DNA of 64,000 nucleotides from contig JANSYA010000004.1 in NCBI GenBank assembly GCA_024742665.1, positions 310,001 through 374,000 of the forward strand, written 5' to 3'. Positions 1 to 11,220 of this stretch are shown here, in pieces (position 1 is the stretch's first letter; every line of letters begins with the position of its first letter). Source of the stretch: a bacterium (GTDB lineage Bacteria > Spirochaetota > Leptospiria > Leptospirales > Leptonemataceae). Position numbers and translations under genes: made by a program. The notes beneath the pieces were generated by a model. That model was not told the DNA's origin and ran no database searches. It worked only from the letters and a program-made list of their open reading frames with translations.

Positions 1-1572
1 GTCCAGCCACGGCCCCAGAGAAGCCGCCAGACGCTGCGGTCCAGACTCCCCGTCGTTCAGCAAATCGCGATAGCGGCCGGCAAGTTCGCGCCGTTCGTTC
101 GCCGTGTAGACTCCGGGCATCAACAGCAGCGCGTCGCCGTGATGAAAGACGCCCTCGACGGTTTTCAGGGTTTTCAGCGCCCCGGAGCCCTGCTGCTCCG
201 GGTCGTCAGGCAACGCCGCCGAGTCCGGCAGCGGATAGAGGCGACCGTTCTTGCGGCGAAAGAAGAGCGGCGTAATGCCGTGGGCGACACAGCGAAAGGC
301 GCCGGTTTCGCAGTTCAGCTCCAGGCTCAGACTCTGGTTGCGCGTCGGGACCCGCCGCACCCCCGCCCCCGTCCCGGTCTGCGGCGACATGGCCCGCAGC
401 AAATCCCGGTGGGCGCGAATCAGGTCTCCGGCAAACTGCAGCCGATCGAAAAAGGCCAGCGCGTGATCCGGCGCCAGGCGCTGGCTTTCGCTCGCCAGCA
501 GCGCGATGCGCAGATGTTCTCCGTCGCGACGAATGTGATATTTGCGACCGCCGCTGACAGGACCGCGCGTGCGACCCACGACCTGGTATTCCAGCACGCC
601 GGAGCTGTGCACGGCTTCGGTCGGATCGGCCGAGTCGTTCGCACCGCGCTTGCCGGTGGCGACCGGCGCCTGCGAGACCGGCAGGCCGGCGCGCGCGGAT
701 TCGGACGTGGGGCGTTTCGGCTCCCCGGCGCGGCCCGTATCCGAAACGCCCGGGGCCTCGCGGGACCCCGACTGCACGGTGCGCAACCGGGATGCCGCCT
801 GCTCCGTCGCGTCGTCCCCGGCGGAGTCCGGGAGCGGAGCGGCCCGTCGCGCGACGGCCCCCGCTGCCGGACGGACCGCAGGCGCGTCCTGGACGACGGG
901 ATGCGCTTCGGCGAAAGCGGGAATCAGTTCTTTTTGGGCCGCCGCGTCGGCCGGGTCGGTGCCGGCCTGCGTGGCGGCGATTTGCAGCGGACGGTCGGAA
1001 TTCGCACGGGCGGCGATCCAGCCTTCGACCGGCGAACGCTCGGCCGACCATACCAGAACGCCGACCGGATCATAGTGCGCGAAGCGACGCGAGAAAAAAT
1101 CGCGAGCCTCTTCGACCGTAACGAGACGCGCCGCATCCGGCCCGCGATCGGCCATGCGCAGCCAGTGCGTCAGCCGTCGGCGCAGGTCGTGCGCGAAATC
1201 CCGGGTGTCGGCCGGGCTTTCGCCGGCTGCGCGGCCGGCAAGTACGAGCCCGCCGCGCAGCGGCTGACGATCGTGCAAAAAAAACGACGCCGGCGGCCCG
1301 AGGCCCAGGCCGCGTCCGTTCAAATAACGCAGAAAAGGTTCGGGCATATAACGATCTTCTACGAACTGCAGCGAGCGCTGCGCCGAGAGTTCGTCCAGCA
1401 GACTGTGAATCAAAACAGGAATAGGAGTATTGCGCAGCAGCAGCCGCGTAAACCAGCCCGAAGACGGCAGACTCCCCTGCAGATCCAGCGGTACGCCGCC
1501 GGTTTGCAAAAAGCCTGAAGTTGCATGGACGTGTGCCGCACCGCGGCTGGTCTGGAGTTCACCGCTGGCCAT
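1..1572 (-). CDS. Partial protein with degenerate SpoIIE/PP2C-like C-terminal region
   Basis: An uninterrupted minus-strand frame starts at ATG 1572 and runs off the left edge, giving at least 524 codons. Its start overlaps the last 14 bases of the cyclic-nucleotide-binding gene upstream, so the two are probably translationally coupled. Residues about 40-150 might be a GAF-like sensor (weak). Residues about 195-320 are Ala/Pro/Arg-rich linker. From about 325 on, the order of motifs resembles SpoIIE phosphatases: a GGRKYHIRRDG stretch where active enzymes have GGD, then HGITPLFF (AGHPP-like), then GDALLLMPGVYT near residue 479 (normally GDxLLLYTDGV). The metal-binding Asp residues are replaced in all three, so I infer a pseudophosphatase. 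The family call is tentative; that it is a gene is well supported by length and context. Confidence 0.6.
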   Translation of the reverse strand, partial: MASGELQTSRGAAHVHATSGFLQTGGVPLDLQGSLPSSGWFTRLLLRNTPIPVLIHSLLDELSAQRSLQFVEDRYMPEPFLRYLNGRGLGLGPPASFFLHDRQPLRGGLVLAGRAAGESPADTRDFAHDLRRRLTHWLRMADRGPDAARLVTVEEARDFFSRRFAHYDPVGVLVWSAERSPVEGWIAARANSDRPLQIAATQAGTDPADAAAQKELIPAFAEAHPVVQDAPAVRPAAGAVARRAAPLPDSAGDDATEQAASRLRTVQSGSREAPGVSDTGRAGEPKRPTSESARAGLPVSQAPVATGKRGANDSADPTEAVHSSGVLEYQVVGRTRGPVSGGRKYHIRRDGEHLRIALLASESQRLAPDHALAFFDRLQFAGDLIRAHRDLLRAMSPQTGTGAGVRRVPTRNQSLSLELNCETGAFRCVAHGITPLFFRRKNGRLYPLPDSAALPDDPEQQGSGALKTLKTVEGVFHHGDALLLMPGVYTANERRELAGRYRDLLNDGESGPQRLAASLGPWLD

Positions 1573-2005
1573 AGTGTTGTTCTACTACCTTGAAGGCGGT
1601 TTGGATCCGACGCCCGAGCGCGCCCAGAATTTTGAAGGCCCAGCGGGGATGGCTTTGAAAGATCGTTGCGAAATCTTTTTCCTGCAACGCTAAAAGACGC
1701 GTGGGGGCGGCGGCGATCAACGTGGCCGAACGCGGCGCGCCCTCGATCAAAGCCATCTCGCCGAAAATTTCTCCGGGTCCCAGGGAATTCAAAACTTTGT
1801 ACGATCCGCGCTCGACTTTTTCGGTCACCACGACCCTGCCCGAGATTACGAGATACACTTCGCGTCCAAAGTCGCCTTCGCGAATCACGATCTGTTTGGC
1901 TTCGTAGCTGCGGCCGTGCTTCCGGTACAGCTCGGCGGTGATGGCCTGTTCGCCTTCAAAGCCCAGTTTGAGCAGGTCGAGATCTTGTTCGGGTTTTGCA
2001 GTCAT
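1559..2005 (-). CDS. Cyclic-nucleotide-binding domain protein (148 aa)
   Basis: A single cNMP-binding beta-barrel fills most of the protein. The phosphate-binding cassette is clear: GEIFGEMALIEGAPRSATLI near residues 80-100, with the conserved Glu and the PRSAT Arg that contact the cyclic nucleotide. The N terminus (EGDFGREVYLVISGRVVV) is the typical strand-turn-strand of the family. There is no DNA-binding or kinase domain, so it should act as a stand-alone sensor or as an adaptor for a partner. Translation starts at ATG 2005. The next gene, a SpoIIE-like protein, overlaps its stop by 14 bases, and a second domain of the same family lies just upstream, which suggests one signalling module. 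cAMP versus cGMP cannot be decided. Confidence 0.85.
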   Translation of the reverse strand: MTAKPEQDLDLLKLGFEGEQAITAELYRKHGRSYEAKQIVIREGDFGREVYLVISGRVVVTEKVERGSYKVLNSLGPGEIFGEMALIEGAPRSATLIAAAPTRLLALQEKDFATIFQSHPRWAFKILGALGRRIQTAFKVVEQHYGQR

Positions 2006-2065
2006 GGTCTGGTTTCTGGAAGCCGGAAGGTCCGGGAGCCGAGGCTCGCGACGGAGCCATCGGAA

Positions 2066-2440
2066 TCACGCCAGAGTTTTGATCCTGCCGTTGATCTGGC
2101 GCAGCATCTTGCTCAGGTTCCGAATGGCGATGAGCGCGAATTTCAAATTGCCGATCATATTTTTTTCGAACTGCTCCCGGGTGAAACAGATGACCTGAAC
2201 TTCCGTGCGAGCCACGGCTTCGGTCAGCCGTTCGGAACCCGTATAGACTTCCAGCGCGCCGATGATGTCGCCCTGAGTATAGCCGAAGGTTTCTTTCTGG
2301 AGCGCATTGTATTTGTGGACGAGGTCGACCTCTCCGCTCAGGATCATATAGATGCAGGGCTCCATCACGAGATAGTCCGCGCGATAGATCACGTCGTCGA
2401 TCCGATAGGTTTTGCGTGTCCCGCTTTCTTTAAGTTGCAT
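2066..2440 (-). CDS. Second small cyclic-nucleotide-binding-fold protein, probably non-binding
   Basis: About 124 residues with the outline of a cNMP-binding domain: LVMEPCIYMILSGEVDLV matches the first strands and TQGDIIGALEVYTGSERLTE sits where the phosphate cassette belongs. Unlike the neighbour, the cassette lacks the FGE glutamate and the PRxAT arginine, so nucleotide binding is doubtful. The ATG at 2440 is used here; an in-frame GTG at 2452 would add four residues. It lies 60 bases upstream of the canonical cyclic-nucleotide-binding gene on the same strand and probably shares its transcript. A role as an adaptor in the same module is inference. Confidence 0.7.
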   Translation of the reverse strand: MQLKESGTRKTYRIDDVIYRADYLVMEPCIYMILSGEVDLVHKYNALQKETFGYTQGDIIGALEVYTGSERLTEAVARTEVQVICFTREQFEKNMIGNLKFALIAIRNLSKMLRQINGRIKTLA

Positions 2441-2603
2441 GCTTGCGCTCACGACCGGGGCGACGACGGTTCTTTCGGGAAGCAGACTTTCCGTCCAATT
2501 CCCCGAAGGCCGGCCGGTCCAGACCCGGGCCCCAGCTCGGCCCTCATATTCAGTATCGGCTCCGGGTAAAACAATGCTTTACCGCGCGCCGCCGAATTTC
2601 AGA

Positions 2604-3662
2604 ATGTCGGCGCGAATGAAGGTCTCATTTGACGAGTGTTTTCAGACTTTTCCGCCGATCAGCGCTCCCGCCGATCTGGATCGGTACTGGAACAAAGCCC
2701 TGCTGCAGCTGAAAAAGGCGCCGGTGGATCCGCGCGCGCGACTGCTGATTTCCAAATCTCTGGGACGCGAGTCGCGCAGCGAAGTCAGCTTCGCCGCCCA
2801 CGATAAGACCCGGATCGAGGGCATTCTGTCCGTGCCGAGAACCCGCGGCAAAGTCCCCGCCATCATATCCTTTCACGACTACCACGATCCGCATCCGGAT
2901 CTGGATCGCAGCTCCCGCCAGGAGGGCCTGGCGCATCTTTCGGTCTATCTGCGCAATCACGGTCCGGACAGCCCGGGCGCCGGGGATGCTCCCGGAGCGA
3001 CCGGAAACGAAACGGGCGGCCGAACGACGACCGCGGCGGGCAGTCGGGTCCCGGCCGGAGTCGCAGGGACCGGCGGCGCCACGGGAGCTCCGAAGCTGCC
3101 GTCTCTCTTTCGCCAGCACGGCCTGGATCCAATCGAGGACAGCTACGTTTTTTCCTGCTATTTAGACGCTGTGCGCTGCGTGGACTTTCTGCGCCTGCAA
3201 AAGGGCATCGACGCCAGCCGGATCGGTCTGATTGGCCGGGGTTTCGGCGCCGCCCAGGCCGTGTTCGCCGCGGCGCTGATGAAAGACAACGTGGCGGCCC
3301 TGGTCCTGGATCGACCGGGCTTCCTGTGGTTCGGGGCCTGGCTCGAAGATTCGATTTCGGATCTGGCCGGTGAAATGGGATCGATCCTGGGAAACGTCAG
3401 TCCCCGCAAAAAGGGCCGTCTGAAAAAGAATCTGGCCTATCTGGAGCCCCTGAACTGGTCCGAGAGTCTGGAGCAGCCGGTGCTGGCGGCGATTGGCCTG
3501 GAAGATGAAATCAATCCCCCGCGGGCGGCCTTTGGTTTTTTCAATCACCTGAAAACCGACAAATCCATGGAAATCTACCCGGACGAAACCACGGATCCGG
3601 AAGGCCGCGAGCAGTTCAAAAAATCGCTGCGATTTCTGGCCGAGCACTTACAGAAAAAATGA
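2604..3662 (+). CDS. AXE1-type acetyl esterase fold, catalytic residues lost
   Basis: 352 residues with the layout of the acetyl-xylan esterase/cephalosporin deacetylase (AXE1) family: an N-terminal [10 protein letters not shown]...[10 protein letters not shown] segment, alpha/beta hydrolase core, and C-terminal [19 protein letters not shown], which matches the family GLxDxxxPPxxxFxxxN motif with its catalytic Asp (about D301). The nucleophile elbow, normally GGSQG, reads GRGFG, so position 213 is Gly rather than Ser. The usual GHE histidine block near the C terminus reads DPEG. A Gly/Thr/Pro-rich insertion occupies about residues 130-165. Start ATG 2604 is used; ATG 2616 is equally possible. 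Family membership is fairly sure; loss of activity is inferred from the missing Ser and His. It is followed 46 bases later by rpsR. Confidence 0.75.
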   Translation: MSARMKVSFDECFQTFPPISAPADLDRYWNKALLQLKKAPVDPRARLLISKSLGRESRSEVSFAAHDKTRIEGILSVPRTRGKVPAIISFHDYHDPHPDLDRSSRQEGLAHLSVYLRNHGPDSPGAGDAPGATGNETGGRTTTAAGSRVPAGVAGTGGATGAPKLPSLFRQHGLDPIEDSYVFSCYLDAVRCVDFLRLQKGIDASRIGLIGRGFGAAQAVFAAALMKDNVAALVLDRPGFLWFGAWLEDSISDLAGEMGSILGNVSPRKKGRLKKNLAYLEPLNWSESLEQPVLAAIGLEDEINPPRAAFGFFNHLKTDKSMEIYPDETTDPEGREQFKKSLRFLAEHLQKK

Positions 3663-3708
3663 GCTTTACGCCGGCGGGAAGCGGGCGGATTTGTCCATAT
3701 ATATACCT

Positions 3709-4017
3709 ATGAGCGAAGAAACAAAGACTGAATCACGTCCGGAACGTTCCGGTCCCGAAAACCGCGACAACCGGGAAGGCGGCGGCGGTTACGATCGTAA
3801 GAAAAATCAGCGCCCCCGCTATCGGAAGAAGGTTCTGGATACCCGGAATCTGAAAATCGATTACAAGCATCCCGAAGTTCTGGAGCGTTTCATCTCCAAA
3901 ACCGGCAAAATTCTGCCCCGTCGGATGACCGGTGCAACGGCGCGCGTTCAGCGCCAGATCGCCCGCGAAATCAAGCGCGCGCGTCAGATCAGTCTGCTCC
4001 CCTACACTCGTCGCTGA
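3709..4017 (+). CDS. rpsR: 30S ribosomal protein S18
   Basis: The C-terminal half is standard S18: [40 protein letters not shown] and [13 protein letters not shown], which bind 16S rRNA on the platform of the small subunit beside S6. The N-terminal 35 residues are a charged Glu/Arg/Gly-rich extension without the Cys pair of zinc-binding S18 types. Two starts are possible: ATG 3709 (102 residues, chosen because it begins MSEETKTE) or in-frame TTG 3691 (108 residues); neither has a well-placed Shine-Dalgarno sequence. S18 usually sits with rpsF, ssb and rplI; none is adjacent here, where it lies between an esterase-fold gene and sucA. It could be the only copy or a second one. Confidence 0.93.
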   Translation: MSEETKTESRPERSGPENRDNREGGGGYDRKKNQRPRYRKKVLDTRNLKIDYKHPEVLERFISKTGKILPRRMTGATARVQRQIAREIKRARQISLLPYTRR

Positions 4018-4103
4018 GTATAAACCGCAACATATGCGGATTTCGAAGGCCGACACTCGCCAGGCTTGCTATTTAAGCAAGAGGCAGGTGCCGGCTTTTT
4101 CTA

Positions 4104-4109
4104 TATAAT
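4104..4109 (+). promoter_or_regulatory. Candidate -10 element for the suc operon
   Basis: A perfect TATAAT lies 40 bases before the sucA ATG, which fits a short 5' leader. No clear -35 box is present at 16-18 bases upstream. A TTGCT-tattt-AAGCAA dyad lies at about 4066-4080 and may be the end of the rpsR transcript or an operator. Position and match are seen; promoter function is inferred. Confidence 0.45.
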
Positions 4110-4149
4110 AGCATTCAGACAGGTATTCCGCCTGTCCGGGATCGGTCCA

Positions 4150-7055
<2,906 letters not shown>

Positions 7056-7056
<1 letters not shown>

Positions 7057-7150
7057 TCGCGGGCGAGCGACAGGCGCGGCGCCTGGAAATCCGGGCGAGC
7101 GCGCCGGCCTGGAAATCCCGGGCGACGGTTCCGGGGGGAAATCCCGGGCG
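7056..7150 (+). repeat. Degenerate ~27-bp tandem repeat between sucA and sucB
   Basis: Three to four imperfect copies of a unit around CTGGAAATCCCGGGCG follow the sucA stop, with unit starts near 7083, 7109 and 7136 and a decayed copy near 7058. Spacing is 26-27 bases. The copies are GC-rich and could fold. They lie wholly in the sucA-sucB spacer, where they could affect processing or attenuation, but that is only inference. Confidence 0.6.
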
Positions 7151-7226
7151 CAAAACGCTATACAGATAAGCCGGTGGGGCGAACAAAGGGTTCAGCAATT
7201 TTCCGTACATTCAGGAATTCCCGACT

Positions 7227-8486
7227 ATGGCAAACACACACGACATTAAAGTTCCCCCGATGGGCGAGTCCATCACCGAAGCGACTGTGGCTGACTGGCA
7301 CGTTCAGCCCGGCCAGGGCTTCGACAGCGGCGACATTCTGGTCGAGCTGGAAACCGACAAAGTAACGATGGAAGTTCCGGCCCCCGTCGCCGGCACCCTC
7401 AAAGAAATCAAAAAGGAATCCGGCGTAACCGTCAACGTCGATGAGATCCTGGCGGTCATCGAAGAAGGCGCCGCCGGCGGTGGATCCTCCAGCGGCGGCG
7501 ACTCCGGCCAATCCGAAGCGAGCGGGGACTCCTCCGCGAAGTCGGACAGCGGCCAGTCTTCGAGCGGCTCTGCTGAAAAATCGAACGACACCCTGGCTCC
7601 CGGGGCGCAGCGCCTGGCGGCTGAAAAAGGCGTGAATCCGGACGATGTCCAGGGCAGCGGCAAACGCGGCCAGGTCACGAAGTCCGATATCGTCGATCAC
7701 CTGGAAAAAGGCGGTTCTAAAAAAAGCGGCGGCGGATCTTCTCAGGCGGCCCCGGCCCCCGCAAAGCGCACGGCGCAGCAGACCGGCGAACGCGAAGAAG
7801 TCGTGCCGATGTCCCGCCTGCGCCAGCGCATCGCGGAACGCCTGGTCGAAGCCCAGCACACGGCCGCGATTCTGACGACCTTCAACGAAGTCGACATGCA
7901 CAACATGATGAACATGCGGTCGCGCTACAAAGAGAAATTCAAAGACGCCCACGGCGTCGGTCTCGGCTTCATGTCATTTTTCGCGAAGGCCTGCGTGGAC
8001 GCCCTCAAGGCCTTCCCCGGCGTGAACGCGGAAATCCGCGACACCAATATCATTTATAAAAACTATTACGACATCGGCGTCGCAGTCGGCGGCCCTAAAG
8101 GTCTCGTGGTTCCGATCGTGCGGGACGTGGACCAGCTCAGCTTCGCGGGCGTCGAAGCCGAAATCGTGCGTCTGGCCGGCAAGGTCAAAGAAGGCACGCT
8201 GGGCCTCGACGAATTACAGGGCGGCACGTTTACGATTTCAAACGGCGGCATCTACGGTTCGATGATGTCGACGCCGATTTTGAATCCGCCCCAGAGCGGC
8301 ATTCTCGGCATGCACAACATCGTGAAAAAGCCGGTCGTCGTGAACGACGAAATCGTAATTCGCCCGATGATGTATCTGGCCTTAAGTTATGACCACCGGG
8401 TCGTGGACGGTAAAGAAGCCGTGGGCTTTCTCGTGCGCGTCAAAGAGTGCATTGAAAATCCGGAGCGCATGCTGCTGGATATTTGA
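7227..8486 (+). CDS. sucB: Dihydrolipoyllysine succinyltransferase (E2 of 2-oxoglutarate dehydrogenase)
   Basis: 419 residues in the usual three-part order. Residues 1-78 form one lipoyl domain with the lipoylated Lys in [12 protein letters not shown] (about K43). A Gly/Ser-rich linker leads to the peripheral subunit-binding domain ([20 protein letters not shown], about 120-160). Another Lys/Gly/Ser linker leads to the catalytic domain from about 190, which ends with [16 protein letters not shown], carrying the catalytic His and Asp. The single lipoyl domain and partner genes point to SucB rather than pyruvate dehydrogenase E2. It accepts succinyl from SucA and passes it to CoA; Lpd reoxidises the lipoyl group. 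It starts at ATG 7227 and lies 170 bases after sucA, with repeats in the gap. Confidence 0.96.
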   Translation: MANTHDIKVPPMGESITEATVADWHVQPGQGFDSGDILVELETDKVTMEVPAPVAGTLKEIKKESGVTVNVDEILAVIEEGAAGGGSSSGGDSGQSEASGDSSAKSDSGQSSSGSAEKSNDTLAPGAQRLAAEKGVNPDDVQGSGKRGQVTKSDIVDHLEKGGSKKSGGGSSQAAPAPAKRTAQQTGEREEVVPMSRLRQRIAERLVEAQHTAAILTTFNEVDMHNMMNMRSRYKEKFKDAHGVGLGFMSFFAKACVDALKAFPGVNAEIRDTNIIYKNYYDIGVAVGGPKGLVVPIVRDVDQLSFAGVEAEIVRLAGKVKEGTLGLDELQGGTFTISNGGIYGSMMSTPILNPPQSGILGMHNIVKKPVVVNDEIVIRPMMYLALSYDHRVVDGKEAVGFLVRVKECIENPERMLLDI

Positions 8487-8559
8487 GGCTGAATACTGAC
8501 GCGGCCGGCGCAGACCCCGCGCGATACGACGATAACGAATCGACGAACTGGAAAATTTT

Positions 8560-9978
8560 ATGAGCAATCAGCATGACCTTGTAGTAATCGGCGGCGGCCC
8601 GGGGGGCTACGTTTGCGCGATCCGCGCGGCCCAGCTCGGCATGAGCGTCGGCATCATCGAAAAACGCACAACTCTGGGCGGCACCTGCGTGAACGTGGGC
8701 TGTATCCCGTCGAAGGCCCTGCTCGACTCTTCGCACAAATATCACGACGCCAAAGAAGGCCTGGACGTTCACGGCATTCAGGTCAAAGACGTGAAGATCG
8801 ACGTCAAGAAGATGATGGAGCGCAAGGTCAACGTCGTCAAAGAGCTGACGGACGGCCTGAACTTCCTGATGAAAAAAAACAAGATCACGGTCTATAACGG
8901 CCACGGGTCTTTCGTCAGCGCGAAGCAGGACGACATCGAACTGAAAGTCGAAACGGATAAAGGCAAAAGCGAAACCGTCAAAACGAAGAAGGCCGTCATC
9001 GCCACGGGTTCCGAAATTATCCGCCTGCCCCACATTCAAACCGACGGCGAAGTCATCATCACCAGCGACGAAGCCATCGCTTTAGAAAAAATTCCCGAGC
9101 ACATGGTCATTATCGGCGGCGGCGTGATCGGCCTGGAACTGGGCTCGGTCTGGAAACGTCTGGGCGCAAAAGTTACGGTCGTTGAAATGCTGCCCGGCAT
9201 TCTAATGACGATGGACAAACAGATGCGCGATCTGGCGACGCGCACTCTGACGAAGCAGGGCATTGAATTTCTCTTCGAAACGAAAGTCACGAAGGCCGAA
9301 AAGAAAGGCAAGAAGGCCAGCATTACATACGAAGCCAAAGACGGCAAAAGCACCACGATCGAAGCGGACAAACTACTCGTGGCGGTCGGCCGCAAGCCTT
9401 ATACCGATAGCCTGAATCTGGAGGCGGTCGGCGTAAAATTAAACGATCGCGGTCGGGTCCAGGCGGACCCCCACTCCCTCGAAACCGGCGTGGCCGGAAT
9501 TTACGCCATCGGCGACGTGATCGAAGGGCCGATGCTCGCGCATAGAGCCGAAGAAGAAGGCGTTAAAATCGCCGAGATTCTGGCGGGCAAACCCGGCCAC
9601 GTAAACTACGACGCCGTGCCCTGGATCGTCTATACCTGGCCGGAGATCGCCTGGGTCGGCAAGTCCGAAGATCAGTTGAAAGAAGAAGGCGTGCAATACA
9701 ACACCGGCAAGTACATGTTCAAAGCGAACGGCCGCGCGAAGGCCATGAACGAAGCGGACGGGATGGTCAAGTTTATAGCCGACAAACGCACCGATAAAAT
9801 CCTGGGCGCCTTTATCGTCGGCCCGAACGCGTCAGAGATGATCGCCGAAGCCGCCATCGCCGTGGAGTTCGGCGCATCAGCCGAAGACATCGGCCGCAGT
9901 TTCCATGCGCATCCGACCCTGTCGGAAATCGTAAAAGAAGCCGCGCTGGATGTGAACAAAGAAGCGATTCATCAATAG
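8560..9978 (+). CDS. lpd: Dihydrolipoyl dehydrogenase (E3)
   Basis: 472 residues, the usual size. It reoxidises dihydrolipoyl groups of SucB with FAD and NAD. Visible are the N-terminal FAD dinucleotide fold (VVIGGGPGGYVCAIRAAQLG), the redox disulfide GGTCVNVGCIPSKALL near residue 45, the NAD fold (MVIIGGGVIGLELGSVWKRL), the second FAD segment (GIYAIGDVIEGPMLAHRAEE) and the dimer-interface active-site HAHPTLSE near residue 450, whose His-Glu pair acts as the base. It starts at ATG 8560, 73 bases after sucB, so sucA-sucB-lpd is one operon. A strong hairpin follows the stop. The enzyme may also serve other 2-oxoacid dehydrogenases. Confidence 0.97.
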   Translation: MSNQHDLVVIGGGPGGYVCAIRAAQLGMSVGIIEKRTTLGGTCVNVGCIPSKALLDSSHKYHDAKEGLDVHGIQVKDVKIDVKKMMERKVNVVKELTDGLNFLMKKNKITVYNGHGSFVSAKQDDIELKVETDKGKSETVKTKKAVIATGSEIIRLPHIQTDGEVIITSDEAIALEKIPEHMVIIGGGVIGLELGSVWKRLGAKVTVVEMLPGILMTMDKQMRDLATRTLTKQGIEFLFETKVTKAEKKGKKASITYEAKDGKSTTIEADKLLVAVGRKPYTDSLNLEAVGVKLNDRGRVQADPHSLETGVAGIYAIGDVIEGPMLAHRAEEEGVKIAEILAGKPGHVNYDAVPWIVYTWPEIAWVGKSEDQLKEEGVQYNTGKYMFKANGRAKAMNEADGMVKFIADKRTDKILGAFIVGPNASEMIAEAAIAVEFGASAEDIGRSFHAHPTLSEIVKEAALDVNKEAIHQ

Positions 9979-9990
9979 CCACTGGCGCAT

Positions 9991-10021
9991 CTCTGCGTGT
10001 CTGCAAAGCAGACATGCAGAG
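9991..10021 (+). terminator. Long hairpin after lpd
   Basis: CTCTGC-g-TGTCTGC, loop AAA, GCAGACA-t-GCAGAG forms a 13-pair stem with one mismatch, starting 12 bases after the lpd stop and followed by CAAAAATAG on the plus strand. The stem strength and position suggest the end of the suc operon; the U-tract is poor, so it may instead be an mRNA 3'-end stabiliser. Confidence 0.6.
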
Positions 10022-10068
10022 CAAAAATAGAGCGCGAAGTGCTCGCAGGTCTGCGCAAGATTCTTTTC

Positions 10069-10250
10069 GCCACGGATTGCGCGGATTTCACGGGTCAAGT
10101 GTGAAGTGAGGGCTGACGATTGTATTCTTGAGAAGCGATAGGATGGGCCTGTTTGGCTTACTCTCATTTCAGCAGTATCCTATCCAGAGCAATCGAAGGA
10201 CCTGGGCTCGCCTGGCTCTAATCTGTGGCATCCGCGCAATCCGTGGCTTT
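10069..10250. repeat. Inverted pair of the CCACGGAT-type intergenic repeat
   Basis: GCCACGGATTGCGCGGAT at 10069-10086 recurs as its exact reverse complement ending near 10246, an 18-bp perfect inverted repeat about 180 bases apart. Inside lies a second dyad, GATAGGAT near 10136 and ATCCTATC near 10180. Related copies occur near 38604, 38716, 38914 and 43686. The structure resembles a small non-coding mobile element or a large RNA hairpin. The downstream gene's start region abuts its right end. No open frame was accepted in it. Confidence 0.6.
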
Positions 10251-10718
10251 GTGAGTTCCGTGGCAGAATATAAAACAGATCGCGTGATAGACCAGAACGC
10301 CAACCAACCGATCGACTATTCTCAAGAGCTTCGCGTACATCGCTCCCCGATTGTGCGCTATATACTGATCGGCGTGGGCTGGCTTTCGGTCGGATTGGGA
10401 ATTGTAGGCATTCCGCTGCCGCTTTTGCCTACAACGCCCTTTCTATTGCTTGCCGCAATTTGTTTCGCGTACAGCTCGCCGCGCTTCTATAGCTGGCTGA
10501 TGAACCACCGGCTCTTCGGTCCGTACATTCGCGAATGGCGCGAGCATGGTTCCATCCCCCTGCGAGCGAAGGTCACCGCGATCGTATTGATTGTCGTGAC
10601 GATCGGCAGTTCGATTGTATTCTTAATCCCGCTCCTGGCGGTGAAGATCCTGCTGGGCTGCATCGGACTGGGCGTGATCGTCTTTTTACTGAGCACGCCG
10701 ACGTCGAAAGCGCGCTGA
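10251..10718 (+). CDS. DUF454 (YbaN-type) inner-membrane protein
   Basis: About 155 residues. The diagnostic block of the DUF454 family is clear: GLGIVGIPLPLLPTTPFLLL, then CFAYSSPRFYSWLMNHRLFG and GPYIREWREHGSIPLRAK. Two hydrophobic helices flank this block, and two more lie at the C terminus (TAIVLIVVTIGSSIVFLIPL and following). The function of the family is not known. Start is uncertain: GTG 10251 (MSSVAEYKTD) or GTG 10260 (MAEYKTD); the frame is open upstream to 10128 but that part lies in repeat sequence and is not protein-like. It is a lone gene between the suc operon and a convergent glyoxalase gene. Confidence 0.85.
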   Translation: MSSVAEYKTDRVIDQNANQPIDYSQELRVHRSPIVRYILIGVGWLSVGLGIVGIPLPLLPTTPFLLLAAICFAYSSPRFYSWLMNHRLFGPYIREWREHGSIPLRAKVTAIVLIVVTIGSSIVFLIPLLAVKILLGCIGLGVIVFLLSTPTSKAR

Positions 10719-10764
10719 CGTAGCTGCGAGTGCTACGCCTCGCCTATTTCTCGAATTCGATCGT

Positions 10765-11220
10765 TTACCAACTCCCGTTATTCTGCATGCTGGTCCAGGG
10801 TTCAGCCGGCGGCAGGTCGTCGCCTTTCTGCAAGAGCTCGATCGAGATTCCGTCGGGCGATCGAATAAAGGCCATGTGCCCGTCCCGGGGTGGGCGGTTG
10901 ATCGTAACTCCGGCGTCCATCAGGGACTGGCAGGTTTCGTAGATATTTTCGACCCTGTAGGCGACGTGTCCGAAATTGCGGCCGCCGGTGTATTCTTCGG
11001 TCTGGCCATTTTCGTCGGGCCAATTATACGTCAGCTCCAGCATCGGAGCTTTGTTCGCCCGGGCCGCTTTTTCGTCGCCCGCGGCCGCTAAAAAAACCAG
11101 GGTAAAGCGTCCGCGCTCGCTTTCGCGGCGACGCATCTCGATCATTCCCAGTTTCTTTTTAAAAAAATCGAGGGACTCGTCGAGGTTTCGAATCCGAATC
11201 ATTGTATGCAGGTATTCCAT
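10765..11220 (-). CDS. gloA: Lactoylglutathione lyase (glyoxalase I)
   Basis: 151 residues of the VOC fold with two beta-alpha-beta-beta-beta units. It isomerises the hemithioacetal of methylglyoxal and glutathione (or another thiol). The four expected metal ligands are present: His in YLHTMIRIRNLDESL, Glu in MLELTYNWPDENG, His in FGHVAYRVENIYE and Glu in SPDGISIELLQKG. These motifs and the length match E. coli GloA closely. The ATG at 11220 is preferred since it aligns with the E. coli start; ATG 11229 adds three residues. The C-terminal 20 residues extend past the usual end. It converges with the DUF454 gene and has no evident operon partner. Confidence 0.92.
   Translation of the reverse strand: MEYLHTMIRIRNLDESLDFFKKKLGMIEMRRRESERGRFTLVFLAAAGDEKAARANKAPMLELTYNWPDENGQTEEYTGGRNFGHVAYRVENIYETCQSLMDAGVTINRPPRDGHMAFIRSPDGISIELLQKGDDLPPAEPWTSMQNNGSW

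Noticed and set aside
139..1518. Plus-strand open frame of 459 codons at the left edge
   Set aside because: It lies antisense to the minus-strand partial gene 1-1572, has an Arg/Gly/Ala-biased sequence with no domain, and is a typical GC-rich shadow.
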